Shown here piece by piece: positions 12,312 to 24,168 of a stretch of 64,000 nucleotides of DNA; the stretch's first letter is position 1; each line of letters starts with the position of its first letter. The stretch covers positions 666,437 to 730,436 of the forward strand of contig SIJG01000061.1 of NCBI GenBank assembly GCA_023374025.1, in the 5' to 3' direction. The position numbers and the translations under genes are program-made. The notes under the pieces were generated by a model that saw only the letters and a list, made by a program, of their open reading frames with translations, had not been told where the DNA came from and made no database searches. Source of the stretch: Heterodera schachtii. Taxonomy: Eukaryota; Nematoda; Chromadorea; Rhabditida; Heteroderidae.

Positions 12312-12871
12312 CCCAAAAAACCCGTGAAATTCACGGTTTTCGTGACCGTGACCGTGAATTTTTTTTAGTTAAATTTTTCCCTGTCGGCGAATTTTTTGTT
12401 TTTACACTTTCTTTTTTGTGGTAAAATTTTCCAAAAAAATTTTGGGAACAGGGTGTCCAACAGACGGCGAATTTTTAAAAATTTGAGTGCAATTTGTGCA
12501 CATGTTTTGTACAAAAATGGCCAAATTTTGCGAATTGCCAATTTTTATAAAATAATAAATTTTTGTAGTCCGGCGGTGCCGGTAGGCGTCGCCGGGGGGA
12601 AAATCTAAAATTTGATTGCAATTGCAATTTGATAACTAAGGATGGGATTTTTAGGCAACTGCCTAAAATTTTTGCGTACTTAATACGTATAAAAAATGAC
12701 CACATTTCTCTATGAAAACAATATGTAATTCGTAAATATTCAATTTTATCTAGTGTAAATTTTTCACGGAATAACCGTGAATTGGTACCGTGAATCGTGA
12801 CCGTGACCGTGAGTGAAAAAACCCGTGAAATTCACGGTAACCGTTACCGTGACCGTGATTCACGGCGCATC
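12290..12871. mobile_element. CCGTGA-vocabulary element, hAT-like end at 12871
   Basis: Clusters of CGTGACCGTGA and CGTGAAATTCACGG (self-complementary) lie at 12300-12362 and 12764-12865, with AT-rich sequence between. The right edge, read on the minus strand, starts TAGAGATGCGCCGTGAATC, which fits the YARNG start of hAT termini. The left edge replaces the 5' part of a locus A exon. A second TAGAG end was not found, so it may be truncated. It also contains a GC hairpin at 12570-12595 that recurs elsewhere in the window. Confidence 0.5.
12570..12595 (-). repeat. Dispersed GC hairpin, copy 1
   Basis: A 26-base segment with complementary ends CCGGCGG and CCGCCGG around a GGCGCCTA-type core. Here it is the reverse complement of the copies at 51618, 51740 and 59112, with a few substitutions. 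All copies are flanked by a TTTTC run. Confidence 0.75.
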
Positions 12872-14782
12872 TCTATTATTCGTCACTATTTTTGGAATTT
12901 TTTAAATTGAAAAATATGATAAATCTATGTAATTCAAGATATTAAATTTAGATCTTTATAATATACCCTTTATAAAAAATTAATTTTAAATGCAAAGAAA
13001 TAAATAAATTAAAATTATTAAACATGTCACATCGATAAAATAATAGGAACCGATGCAATTATTAATAAAATTAAAAGTTAAAAATCAATTTCATACAAAT
13101 GCTATTAAAATGTCATAAAACCAAAAAATATATATTTATAATCGACGAATAAAATCATGTTAATCAGCGACTTATTGGTTTATTAAAAAGAAAATAATGA
13201 AATAAAATAAAATATCAAATGATAATAAATATGCACGCGTCTGATAAAGAAAATTAGTGTAAAAATTATACAATAAAATAAATAATTAATACAATCGGCA
13301 AATGAATTTACTATTGTTTTTCTAATACTGTATATTTGATATTTTAATAAGCAAAATTTATTTGAATTGTTTTGTCATAATTAACGAAAAATTTACAAAT
13401 TGGAAAAATGAAATGAAATGTAATTCAATAACTTTAAGGATCCGGGTTACAAATTTGACATAGATACGGATTACGGATTTTATTAACTGATGAAATTAGA
13501 CAATTAAATCATAATTATAACATCATAAATGATCAGAAAAGCATTAAAATTGCAAATACGAAAAAATAATAATTTATTTAAATCTAAAAATATACTTGAA
13601 GAAATAATATATAGTGAAGTTAAAATGATTCAATTATTATATGCAGTTGAATAAGAAAAAATAAAGAGTTTATTCAACTTTCTTTATTTCTTGTGATGAA
13701 TTTTGTTTTCTGTTTTAAGAAATTCATTTAACCCTGCTCAGTAATTTTTCTTTTATTATTTAAATAATTTAAATTTAAGCGTATTTTTTGAATCACTATG
13801 TGAACAAATTATAATTCTAGCTATAATAACTTATTATTATTTATTTTAAAGTTGAAATATATAATTTACTTTTTATTAACAATAAAGAAAGATTTCTAAT
13901 TTTATTTTTATTGTTGTATTTAATTTTTATTTTTAAACAATTAAACTAAATTATTCTTGAATCCAGAATTACACTAAATTCAATCATGATTACAGATAGT
14001 AATATTAATTTTTTGTTACTTTTTTGCTTACTAATAGCATAGCTTCTCAAAATTATAAATAATTTTAACTAACAATTTTAATAAATTTTATTGAACTTGT
14101 ATTTCTGATTTTTTTATTATTTTAATTGTTTAAATTTGCGTCTTACAGTCAAGATTTTTTTTTATTTATTTGCTTCTTGGTAAATTCAAATTTATTATAT
14201 TGTTAAATTCAACTAATAATTTTATTTTAAAAATTTTTTGGCACTTCTATGACCCTTCCTCGGCATTCCTCACAGTCGTATTTTTTTTTGTTGCTAATTA
14301 TATTAAAGTACAATTTATCAGTTTCAAATTTTATTTTTAAAGGAGGACAATAGTTCAAAAAAATTTTTCATAAATTGCTAATAATTTTAAAAAAAGAACT
14401 AAATAAGCCAAAAAGGGATTAAAAATTTTTTATAAGCTTTTTAATAACATTGTTAATGAAAAACAAATAACTATGCTTAGGAAATTTTATGCGACTTCTG
14501 TATGAATAAAGTTGCAGATTAAAATTATCACTCAATATATTATTTTAAATAATTTGGTCTTTTCTTTTATTAAATAATGAAATACCAAATATGATAATAA
14601 ATCAAGTCCATGAATTTTTCTCAATTAAAATTTCATTATAGAACTCATTTCACTGCGCGTGAGAATAAATTATTAAGAAGCAGAATACTTGCTTAATAAA
14701 AATATAATAGCATCACTCATAACCATAGAAATATCTTATTTTCAATTCTTATTAACATTTAATAATAAAAACACAAATATTA
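12872..14782. other. AT desert, A-rich then T-rich, no gene seen
   Basis: The strand is A-rich to about 13680 and then T-rich to about 14340. No exon-like frame, RNA gene or element boundary was recognised on either strand. Confidence 0.6.
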
Positions 14783-15306
14783 CCCTTTTTTAAATCTTTT
14801 ACTTAGAATAAATTAACTAGCACGATTAGATTAAAGAAAAATTTTACATAGAAAAAAAATAAAAGATAATAATCATAACCAAAACAAAAAGCGTGGGACA
14901 TCATAATACGAAGAATGATAGAATAACGAAAAAAGAAAAAATACTACAATGGAATATGCAAAAATAATAAAAGTTTTGATATGATTAATGAGAAAAACTA
15001 AAAAAGAAAATTAATGAAAAAAATTGAGTAATTATTATAATAAAAGCTCATAGGTTTCTGAAAATAAATTTGTTTTAACATTATAATATGAAATATAAAC
15101 CAAAATCAATGAAAAATTCAATAAGACAACCTATTTATATGGACTAAAATTCAATTTAAAAAAAGTTAAATTTTTGTAAAAATAAAAACCAGTAAAAATT
15201 CATATTATTAAAATGTGAATAAACGATCAAAATAATTAAGACAATTTTTCATAAATTTTCTAAGGAAAAAATATCAATTAAATAATTTTTACTCAACGCC
15301 GCGGAG
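14783..15306 (+). repeat. Direct duplication, copy 1 (about 524 bp)
   Basis: From CCTTTTTTAAATCTTTTA to CTCAACGCCGCGGAG the sequence repeats at 16938-17459 with only one or two substitutions and homopolymer length changes. It is non-coding and A-rich, and contains the landmark AAAGCGTGGGACATCATAAT. Confidence 0.9.
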
Positions 15307-15787
15307 GAAGAAAACTATTAATTGGCTACCATTACGAATGTTTTCACCATGAGAATAAAAAAAATAAAAATAAAAAGTTGAATCAAAGCTAACTAACTAT
15401 TAACCCATAAATAAAAACACAAATTATTTTAGATTATTGAAATTACTAGTTAACATTCCGAATGATAATAATAAATTCGCAAGAATAATTAGGTATTTAA
15501 GTAATTTATAGTTGATAAAAAAAATCATTCTCAGTAATTGAATATAATTATTAGTAATTCCAATAATTTCAAAAACAAGTTTAAACAGATCGTCAGTAAA
15601 TCAAATAATAAAAAGGAAAAATTAATAATTCTGATAATTACAAAAAAATTTAAACAAATCGTCAGTATTCAAATAATAAAAAAGAAAAAATATTAATAAT
15701 TCTGATAATTACAAAAATGTTAAAACAAATAGTCGCCTAAATCATTTTTTCGAATAAGATATTACAGAAATATCTTATGATATAAAA
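15307..15787. repeat. A-rich desert with about 73-bp imperfect tandem repeats
   Basis: Between about 15550 and 15720 a unit containing AACAAATCGTCAGTA, AATAATAAAAA and AATTCTGATAATTACAAAAA recurs three times with drift. No coding sequence is evident. Confidence 0.6.
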
Positions 15788-15890
15788 TAGGGTTGCTCCC
15801 AGACCCCTCGGGGGACACATGTCGGGGGGTCGGGGCGGGGAGGGGTTAAATCGTCGGGGGTCGGGGACCCCGATCGGGGAATGATGTAAA
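15788..15890. repeat. G-rich hAT-like element end with a G-quadruplex motif
   Basis: TAGGGTTGCTCCCAGACCCC fits the YARNG start of hAT termini and is followed by permutations of GGGGTCGGGG. Four G-tracts of at least four bases separated by one to three bases occur at about 15824-15846, a canonical quadruplex motif. No matching right terminus was found. Confidence 0.55.
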
Positions 15891-16937
15891 TTTATTTTTA
15901 TTATTTGTTAGATAATACAAAATATTAACTTTCATTAAATTTTCATTTTACTAAAGATCTTAAAAAATAAATTAAATAAAAATAATAATACATTTAAAGG
16001 CTTGAATGTTAAATAAAATATTAATTAGATAAGTGCTATTTTTATTATTTTATTCCAATATTCTTTTGATCTCATTATTTTATTCCATTATTATTTTGAA
16101 TGCCGTCGTCGAAGAGGACCGATTGTGCCATATCAAGAAAAAATGAAATTATACAAATAAAAAAGTGCGAATGCAGTCTAAAACATTATTGTTCATCTTA
16201 GCACATGAATTTATAAATCTTTAAAAAATTATGTCAAAATTGCATATTTTGGTTAAATTTCAAATGGCCAAACTTGATTTTTACTTTGCGAACACTAATT
16301 AATGCATTTTATGTCATTAACAAATATTATTCTTCTGTATTTAATTTTTAAAAAGTTATCCAATGAATTTTACCAAAATTTTTAAATAGTGAAGAAATAT
16401 TCAAAATTTGAAAATCCTTAGAAATTTCTAAAATTGTTGAATTGGCCTGGCCTGCTTTTTTGTTTTATAATGATATTGTATGACATTTAAGTGCCAAATT
16501 TCATATATTGTGAAGAATTACAAATGATTAAGAGTTAATCAATTTTTTATCAAATATAAAATTTTGAAATACAATCAAAATAATTTGTCTCTTGTTGAAT
16601 TTATGAGGTCAAATATTTAACAATTTGTATGTCAAGTAGGTCAATACGGTAAACAATATAAATTTAGTTGTATTCATGATAGGCGGCTGTTCGCCTACTT
16701 CCTATGACCGTTAGTTCTATTCATTGAAAATTTTAACATCAATTTTTACTCTCTGCTGATCCTCGGCTGCCGTCATCTGCTCAGGGGTCGGAGGAATACA
16801 GTTCTTAATTTAAACCTTTTAAAATTATTCTTTATCTAAGTGTTTTTACTGATGGACAACCGTAAATTTCTGAATATGATTGTGTCATAGCAGGTCGGTG
16901 GAGAAGAAAATGCACTAAATATAAATATTAAGGTTAG
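15891..16937. other. AT desert, no gene seen
   Basis: Mixed A/T-rich sequence. Small GC-richer patches at 16680-16720 and 16755-16800 have no lasting reading frame and no splice-bounded exon. Confidence 0.6.
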
Positions 16938-17459
16938 CCTTTTTAAATCTTTTAATTAGAATAAATTAACTAGCACGATTAGATTAAAGAAAAATTTTAC
17001 ATAGAAAAAAATAAAAGATAATAATCATAACCAAAACAAAAAAGCGTGGGACATCATAATACGAAGAATGATAGAATAACGAAAAAAGAAAAAATACTAC
17101 AATGGAATATGCAAAAATAATAAAAGTTTTGATATGATTAATGAGAAAAACTAAAAAAGAAAATTAATGAAAAAAATTGAGTAATTATTATAATAAAAGC
17201 TCATAGGTTTCTGAAAATAAATTTGTTTTAACATTATAATATGAAATATAAACCAAAATCAATGAAAAATTCAATAAGACAACCTATTTATATGGACTAA
17301 AATTCAATTTAAAAAAAGTTAAATTTTTGTAAAAATAAAAACCAGTAAAAATTCATATTATTAAAATGTGAATAAACGATCAAAATAATTAAGACAATTT
17401 TTCATAAATTTTCTAAGGAAAAAATATCAATTAAATAATTTTTACTCAACGCCGCGGAG
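16938..17459 (+). repeat. Direct duplication, copy 2 (about 522 bp)
   Basis: Near-identical partner of 14783-15306. Both copies break off at the same GCCGCGGAG edge, after which the flanks differ (GAAGAAAAC against TTAATCAAGG), so the edge is a real recombination or insertion boundary. Confidence 0.9.
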
Positions 17460-19513
17460 TTAATCAAGGACGTGACGGAGCGTTGAAAATTTTAAATTTT
17501 TATGATAAAAACTAAAAGATTTAATATTATTTTCTACATACAAAATATTCAGATTTAAAAGTGCAAAAAATTAACATTATTTTAAAACTGCAATTATAGT
17601 GACCTAATTTAAAATTATATAATTTAAGGAATTGAAACAAATATTTATAATTCATAAGCAATTAAATCAGCAATATTTATTAACAGGAATAAATAAACAA
17701 AAATTTAAATGTGACCTGAAGGCCAGAATTAATTTAAAAAATGTAACCGGGACTTAGTACTCAATTGTACGTGTTTTTCAGTACCAGGTCCCTGTCCCGT
17801 ACAACTCTAGTTAAAATTTAACTTTTCCTTATATTCCCATTATTTATAAAAATTATAAATTAATTAGAATTAATTTAATGAAATTAATTAGAATTAATTT
17901 AATGAAAATTAATTATTTTACTCAATAAAAATAGTAATTATGATTTAAATTATTTATTTTATTTGAAAACTATTTGCAGCCAATATTTTTTGTAAAATAA
18001 TATATATAATTTGAAGATTTTTTCTATTATTTCATTTTTAAAATGTTAGCTTTTTCCTCATTATGACTTTTTAGAGATTTTTCATTTACTAAGTAAAGAA
18101 TTTATTAAAAGAATTTTTTAGTTTTTTTAATAAAAAAGAATATTTCTTATTCTAAATATTTATTGTAAAATTGCACCTTCAACAAAAAAAAATGGAAAAT
18201 ATTAATGATCTTGACTCAGTAATTTTTTAAAATTAAAAATAAATATTTTTAATTTTTAATAATTGAAATTACAGCGCTGAACTATAATTTATAATACAAG
18301 AAAATAGTAATGAAAACAATTACGTTACGGGTTGGGTTTTTTCGTTGTTCGGAGCATTTTAAATGAATTATTAATATAAAAAAATAACAAAAATAAAATT
18401 AAAAATTATGAGTAAAAATTATTTTCAAAATTTCAACTGAAACAAGTTGAATAAAAGCAGTATAAATAATTGAGACCAAAAGAAATTGTAAATATAAAGC
18501 AATTACCATCCATGTGCAAATATAAATGGTTAAATAAATGCATAAATTTAAAACTGAAAATTTTCATTATCAATTAATTTATCTTTCATCCTTAATAATA
18601 TTTATAATTTAAATTAACGCATATTGAAAATTGGGATTTTTAAATGTCGTTTTCGAAAAAAAATAACAAATAAAATAATCACCAAAAAATAGAGTCATAA
18701 GAATTTAAAAAAAATTATGATTCAAAATATTCTCAAAATAAACAGGGGTTCAGATGAGACGAATGCGTGCTGTATAGAGAAAATTGAAGAAAGGAATTTT
18801 AATTAAAAGCAATAACAAACATTTTGCATTATTTAAATACAATTTAACAAATAAAATTATATCATCAATAAAAAAAAGATTTTTAAAAAAGTAAAATACG
18901 AAGAGATATTCTTTTTTAAAAGATTAAGAGGCTTAAACGGAAAGCCAAATGTTTTTAAAGATTATTGATCCAATCAGATAAGTCTGAATAAAACAAAATG
19001 TAATTTCAAATTTTCTTAAAAATACAAAAAATATTATAAGCATTATAAAAAAACTGCAATTGGAATTATATTAACGAGAAAATTTAAAAAACAAAAATGC
19101 CATGAGTAAAGTCAACAAACAAAAGTCAGCAACGATAAAGAGCGTATTAACTAAATCAGGGATAAAGAGGGTCAAATACAAGCTTTAAATTAATTATATT
19201 TAATGAGTTAACAAAATAATGCTTACACTCGAAGCTAAAAATGTGAATAATAATTCAAAAATTTTGATAAACGAAATTAAATTCAAATCTAAAATAATAT
19301 TAATAAATAAGTTTTAATATTAATCTTAATTTTTTATTTAAATGCAATTTTCTGGATATATATTTTTTATTGAATATATGCTTAAATTCAAAATTAAAAT
19401 CAAAAATATTTCTAATTAAAAAATATTTGCAGTCGAAAATGACAAATTCGAAGCCAGCCGATTACTGAATAACAATTTAAATTTTCTTCTATGAATCACT
19501 TACTTTTATTTTA
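17460..19513. other. AT desert with one solo hAT-like end
   Basis: A segment around 17740-17809 has GTCCCTGTCCCGTACAAC and ends CTCTA. Reverse-complemented it starts TAGAGTTGTACGGGACAGG, like a hAT terminus. Otherwise this is A/T-rich sequence without exon-like frames. Confidence 0.55.
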
Positions 19514-19790
19514 TGGTCACTTTCCTAATTGCCATCTCTCTGCCAAAAGTTGGATCCTGCGGCGGTACCATTCGGCTGGTTTCAAGGCAAAGAATTCTCG
19601 GCACCCGTTCTCGACCTCGTCGAGATTCTCGAACAGGCGGCCGCGAAGAAAGCGCGCCATCGAGCGGAAAAGGTAATAATCAGATGGAGCCAGATCAGGG
19701 CTATACGTAGGATGCGGAAGTACTCCACTTCCTTCAAGCTCCGAACTCGGCCGACAATCTGCGGGTACTGTTTATTTTTGACTATAATAT
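19514..19790 (-). pseudogene. Mariner transposase C-terminal remnant
   Basis: Read on the minus strand, one frame carries the Tc1/mariner signature LPHPTYSPDLAPSDYYLFRS (ending near 19663), followed by FLRGRLFENLDEVENG, EFFALKPAEWYRRRIQLLAE and RWQ before a TGA near 19516. SPDLAPSD holds the third catalytic Asp of the mariner D,D34D triad. Upstream the frame slips (LKEVEY then VLPHP), and the remaining roughly 200 residues with the first two catalytic residues are missing. The element is therefore a dead 3' fragment. The plus-strand frames over the same bases are shadows. Terminal inverted repeats were not identified. Confidence 0.85.
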
Positions 19791-19794
19791 TTTA

Positions 19795-21861
19795 AAAAAG
19801 GACTATTAAAGCACATTGTTTTTAAAAATAGTAAAAGACAGCTGCTCTTACAATCAGAAAAATATTAAAATTACAATTAAAATCTTAATTAATTAACCAC
19901 TAAAATATTTAATTATCGATGGAACATAAATAAAAAAACATAGTTAAAGATTAAAATTTCATTTTATTTAAATATAAAATAAAGGCAATTAATTAAAGTC
20001 ACACTAGTTAATTTAGAAAATAAGCAAAAAAAAAAAAATAGAAAATTGCTCAAAAGTCTCAATTCGTCACAGAAAAATTAAACACGGTCCAGAAGAACGA
20101 AAATAAAAAAGCAAAAAGCCCGGAATATTTTAAAAAACTGGTAATAACAAAACCCATTTAAAAACATTCTTCGAATGAATGTTAAAATTAGAATAAATTA
20201 AAAATTATTCATATTAAAACTAAAAAAACAAAAACTTATTAAAATTCTTATGGAATATGATTAAAAAATTCACAAAATTAAATTAATTTAGTAATATTTA
20301 TTAAAACGATTGGAAATTATCAATTGAATTAAATTAATTAATGAGTTATTAAAGCATAAAATTTCAATCCATAAAAAGCACTGTTATGGATCCGATTGAT
20401 TTTCAATTGAATGGTTCAGCTGACAAGGGCATGAATTTAAATAAATTAATATTATCTAAAAATGTATATTTATAAAAACAAACCAATTTATATTAAATAA
20501 AAATATAATTTTTAAGCAATATATAAATATATTTATATCTGAATGGGTCGCAGGAATGAGCAAAGGGAAAGTTTTTTCAAATAAATATTTTTTTAAATAC
20601 AAACAGACTTATCATAAAATAATTAATAAAAAAACAGTTTTCATAAAATTAATTTGACCTAAACTGTGTGAGGACGCCTCAGAAAATTAATTTAATTTTT
20701 ACCACAACTATTTATGAAAAGGAATACCATTTAAAAATGATAAAACTCTAAAATTTTTTAATAGGCTAAGTAAAACATTAAAAGGAAATTAAAAATACAG
20801 TGTAAAAAAACATTTTCCCTACAGCAGGATTGATCAGTTCAGTCGTAAATTTATAATCATTTATATTTATTTTACTTTAAAAAAAAAGTTTTTTTTTTTT
20901 AAATTTAATAGTGTTAAAACCAGTAAAACCTTTTTAATATTAAAAAAATTTCCGCTAAATATTAAAATGTTAATTGAAATGACCCATCCTAGGACATATC
21001 CCCACATGGATTTTCCTGGATTTTTGTCCAGGAAATCCAGGTCCAGGTCGAACATGGAATCCAGGTCCAGGCTTTTTTCAAAATGTAGATATCTAATATT
21101 AATGCAAAGAAATATTGAACTAAGTGAAATGAAATGCGAATGAAAATTGTCAACAAATTGGAATGGCAAAACTTTGTTAATAATGGACATTTATTTATTA
21201 TAAAAAACAATATAGTAATACAATAAAATAATTATATTTACCAAAGGTATAATTAAAATTATAAACTTAAATTTACGGTAAAGAAATAAAGTAGCGAAGA
21301 AGAGGATGAGGATGAAGAGCAAGAGTAAAATCCCAACAAACAATCGAGAAAATAAGAAACAAATTAATGTTAAAAATTAATAAACATAAAATAATTGTAT
21401 AATTAATTAAAAAGTGAAAGCGCAGAAACTAATTCTTATTTATAAAAGAGTCCTTAATTAGCACAGATTTAATTACTATTTTAAAAATATTAAAAAAATT
21501 TTATGACAACAAAAATATGAATATTTTAATAATGGAATTAATTTCAAAAAAAATAATATAAAAATGTAAAACATTTATAATAATAAGCTAAGCATAAAAT
21601 TACTATAAAAATAGAGCAGAAAATTATATAATCTATGGTAGTCAAGATCATGGATATAAATAAATAATTTTTAACGAGTAAATAAAAATAAAATTATTAA
21701 ATGATTAACTAAGGACATAAAAGGACATGATTTAATTAAATTCAATAAAATAATATAAATTAATTAAAACATCATTTAATTAGTAATTAAGTGATAAATC
21801 AGTAGAACATAATAAAGAATTAACTCTTGTATAAGTGATAAACAAATTAAAATGTAAGAAA
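19795..21861. other. A-rich desert, no gene seen
   Basis: Long A-rich tract. The only structured patch is 21000-21075, where short blocks of CCAGGTCCAGG and CCTGG recur, probably a remnant of a small vocabulary-type repeat. No exon-like frame is present. Confidence 0.6.
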
Positions 21862-23484
21862 TTAGGGTTGTCCGGGTTGTTCAGGTGGACCATCTGGAAA
21901 TGAATAAATAAATAAATAAATAAAATTCAATAGCACTTAATTTTCTTATTACCCAAAATGGCGCCCAAAGGTCCGTCACCATCACCACCACCACCGCCAC
22001 CATCTTCATTCTCGTCCAACTCTTGGTTTGCTGCTGCTGGTGGTGGTGCTGCCGCCAAATTTTCGTCATCAATCAGCGGCATTTCTGCTGCTTGTGGATC
22101 CGCCGGAAAAATTTCGTCCTCATCATAATCCATAATTTCTTCTGCTGCTGCTGCTGCTTCCGGCTGCAGGTCCAGAATCACTTCATCTGCTGCTGCTGGT
22201 GGTGGTGGTGGTGTCATCGCTTCTCTTTGCGCCTCGTTGATAAACACAATTTCGTCGTCGTCCTCTTCCATCAGTGCTGCTGCCTGCGGCTGCATTTGGT
22301 CGAAATCAAGCTGATTCTTCCTCTGCTGCTGCTGCTGCCGGCAGTGGCGGCGTCGCCTCCCTTTCCACTTCATTGATAATGACAATTTCATCGTCGTCCT
22401 CCCTCCTCCTCTTCCATTATTGCTGCTGCTGCTGCAGCCTGCGGCTGCATTTGATCGACAATTAAGGCTGCTTCTTCTTCTTCTGCTGGGTCCTCCGGCC
22501 AATTTTGTGCTTCTTCTTCTTCTGCTGCTGCTGCTGCTGCTGCTTGCGCATCTTTAATTTATTAATTAATTATTACGAAGGAATGTTTAATTAATTAATT
22601 AATTTACCGAAAAGTCGACGGCGCGCAGGGTTCCGCCCTGGGTAGACAGCCTCCACCACTGCAGATGCCGACCGCTGCGAACAGTGCTCATCCAAGGCGC
22701 AGGCCGAAGGCAGATGCCGACCGCTGCGAACAGTGCTCATCCAAGGCGCAGGCCGAAGGCAGATGCCGACCGCTGCGAACAGTGCTCATCCAAGGCGCAG
22801 GCCGAATTGGCATCTCGACGTCATGCGGTGGCGTGTTCCCATGGTCGTGCACTTGAAGCCAAGCCGCGTGGATTTGAGGCGCTTGCTGAATTATTTTTTA
22901 TTCAATGTTTTATTTTTTTGCACAAATTAAAAAATGTTACCCCTGCTATATCCACTTCCAATTCGTAAGTGTCATTGCGATATGAATAGACCGCCAATGG
23001 ATCCTCAATTCCCGCGTTTGACCATCCTCCGCCCGGCGCGAAGAAACGATCGCTGCGATTTCATAACGACGGTCGTCCCTGACCGTCCGCCGTCTCGGTT
23101 GCTGTACTGTTTGAACCTGTTGTTGTTGCTGTTGCACTCCTTGAACTCGTTGTACTGCTTGAACTTGTTGATGTTGATGATGATGATGATGATGTGCTGC
23201 TGGTGGTGGTGGCGGCGATGGAGTCCTCGGTGCGTTAATTATATCTATAGGGAATCCGTTATTTTATTTATTATTTTTAATTAAAAAATTAACTTTACCA
23301 GCTAAGAATCGTAATTCCTCTTCCGCTTCGTTGGGCATGCGTTGATTTTGTTGTCGGGTCAACGCGACCCATCGCTCAGTCGCCACCGCGAACAAGGCAA
23401 AACAACGGCTTGAAACCGCTCATCTGGTGGTGCATTTGCCGAAGGGTACAAAGGCTCCAAGCAGAAGCAGTCCACTTGATTCAT
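21862..23484 (-). pseudogene. Locus B: low-complexity His/Gln, Ala/Glu and Gly-rich multi-exon gene
   Basis: Five exons on the minus strand fit splice rules. Exon 1 ends at 23299 (NEAEEELRFLA). Exon 2 is 23244-22941, with a His6 and Gln-rich stretch, then VDIAG. Exon 3 is 22885-22608 (QAPQIHAAWLQVHD...RRLF). Exon 4 is 22551-21953, with poly-Ala, poly-Glu, EEDDDEIVFINEA, a Gly-rich run and GPLGAILG. Exon 5 is 21893-21862 (DGPPEQPGQP then TAA). Introns are 41-59 bp with GT-AG ends. The start is uncertain: ATG 23338 is in frame with exon 1, while ATG 23484 (NQVDCFCLEPLYPSANAPP) is one frame away. Exon 2 needs one frame change, exon 3 is disrupted by 49-bp repeats and exon 4 has at least two frame changes, so this is probably a pseudogene or an assembly with indels. 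Paralogous to locus A. No known domain seen. Confidence 0.55.
22663..22804. repeat. 49-bp tandem repeat inside exon 3 of locus B
   Basis: The unit, containing GATGCCGACCGCTGCGAACA and CTCATCCAAGGCGCAGGCCG on the plus strand, occurs about three times. Locus A has a single diverged unit at the matching place (12075-12115). Exon 3 is 278 bp against 181 bp in locus A, a 97-bp gain that is not a multiple of three and so breaks the frame. Confidence 0.85.
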
Positions 23485-23514
23485 GGCTAACAAAAAACCA
23501 AAAAGAGAGAATTC

Positions 23515-23623
23515 CATAGGTTCTCGTCCTAAAAGGACGGAACCGTACGGTTCACATCCCGAAAGGACGGAACTGTACAGTTCTCGTCCTTTCATGACGG
23601 AACCTATGGAGGGGGGGGGGGGG
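23515..23623. repeat. Minisatellite block 1 plus a G13 run
   Basis: Two to three degenerate copies of the 30-bp GTCCTAAAAGGAC/GAACCGTACGGTTC unit, followed by a run of 13 G at 23601-23613. Its left edge (AATTCCATAGGTTCTCGTCC) is shared with block 3 at about 24069. Confidence 0.8.
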
Positions 23624-23757
23624 TACACACAGAATTTTTAAGATTATAAATTGTTCAAAAATTTTTTCAGAATTTGTCGGTAAAAAGTTTTCAGAATATG
23701 AAAATTAAAAAAAAATAAATAATTTTTCAAAATTATATGCAGAAAGAATTTCATAGG

Positions 23758-23998
23758 TTCTCGGCCTAAAAGGACGGAACCGTACAGTTCTCGTCCTAAA
23801 AGGACGGAACCATACAGTTCTCGTCCTAAAAGGACGGAACCGTACAGTTCTCGTCCTAAAAGGACGGAACCGTACAGTTCTCGTCCTAAAAGGACGGAAC
23901 CGTACAGTTCTCGTCATAAAAGGACGGAACCGTACAGTTCTCGTCCTAAAAGGACGGAACCGTACAGTTCTCGTCCTAAAAGGACGGAATCATGAACG
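23758..23998. repeat. Minisatellite block 2: eight 30-bp units with two dyads each
   Basis: Eight nearly identical 30-bp units. Each unit contains CGTCCTAAAAGGACG (6-bp stem, 3-base loop) and, across the unit border, GAACCGTACAGTTC (near-perfect palindrome). The array therefore alternates two kinds of inverted repeat. It lies 5' of locus B, whose possible ATG is at 23484. Confidence 0.9.
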
Positions 23999-24000
23999 AG

Positions 24001-24137
24001 AGAAGAGAGAGAGAGAGAAAATTTTTAAACTGCATTTTTTGAAAAAGATTTCAAATTTGGACGAGGAAAATTCCATAGGTTCTCGTCCTAAAAGGACGGA
24101 ACTGTACGGTTCACGTCCTGAAAGGACGGAACCACGA

Positions 24138-24168
<31 letters not shown>

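Noticed and set aside
19529..19763. Plus-strand frames with FGWFQGKEFSAPVLDLVEIL that looked like a spliced gene
   Set aside because: The minus strand of the same bases carries the mariner hallmark SPDLAPSD and WYRRRI region, which explains the composition; the plus frames are shadows.
22023..22502. Long plus-strand Cys/Leu/Trp frames opposite locus B
   Set aside because: They are the complement of GCA/GAA/CCA codon runs in locus B exon 4 and contain no domain or splice signal of their own.
23705..23917. Arg-rich RTVRFRPF repeat protein on the minus strand
   Set aside because: Translation of the 30-bp palindromic minisatellite; 30 is a multiple of three so the frame stays open by construction.
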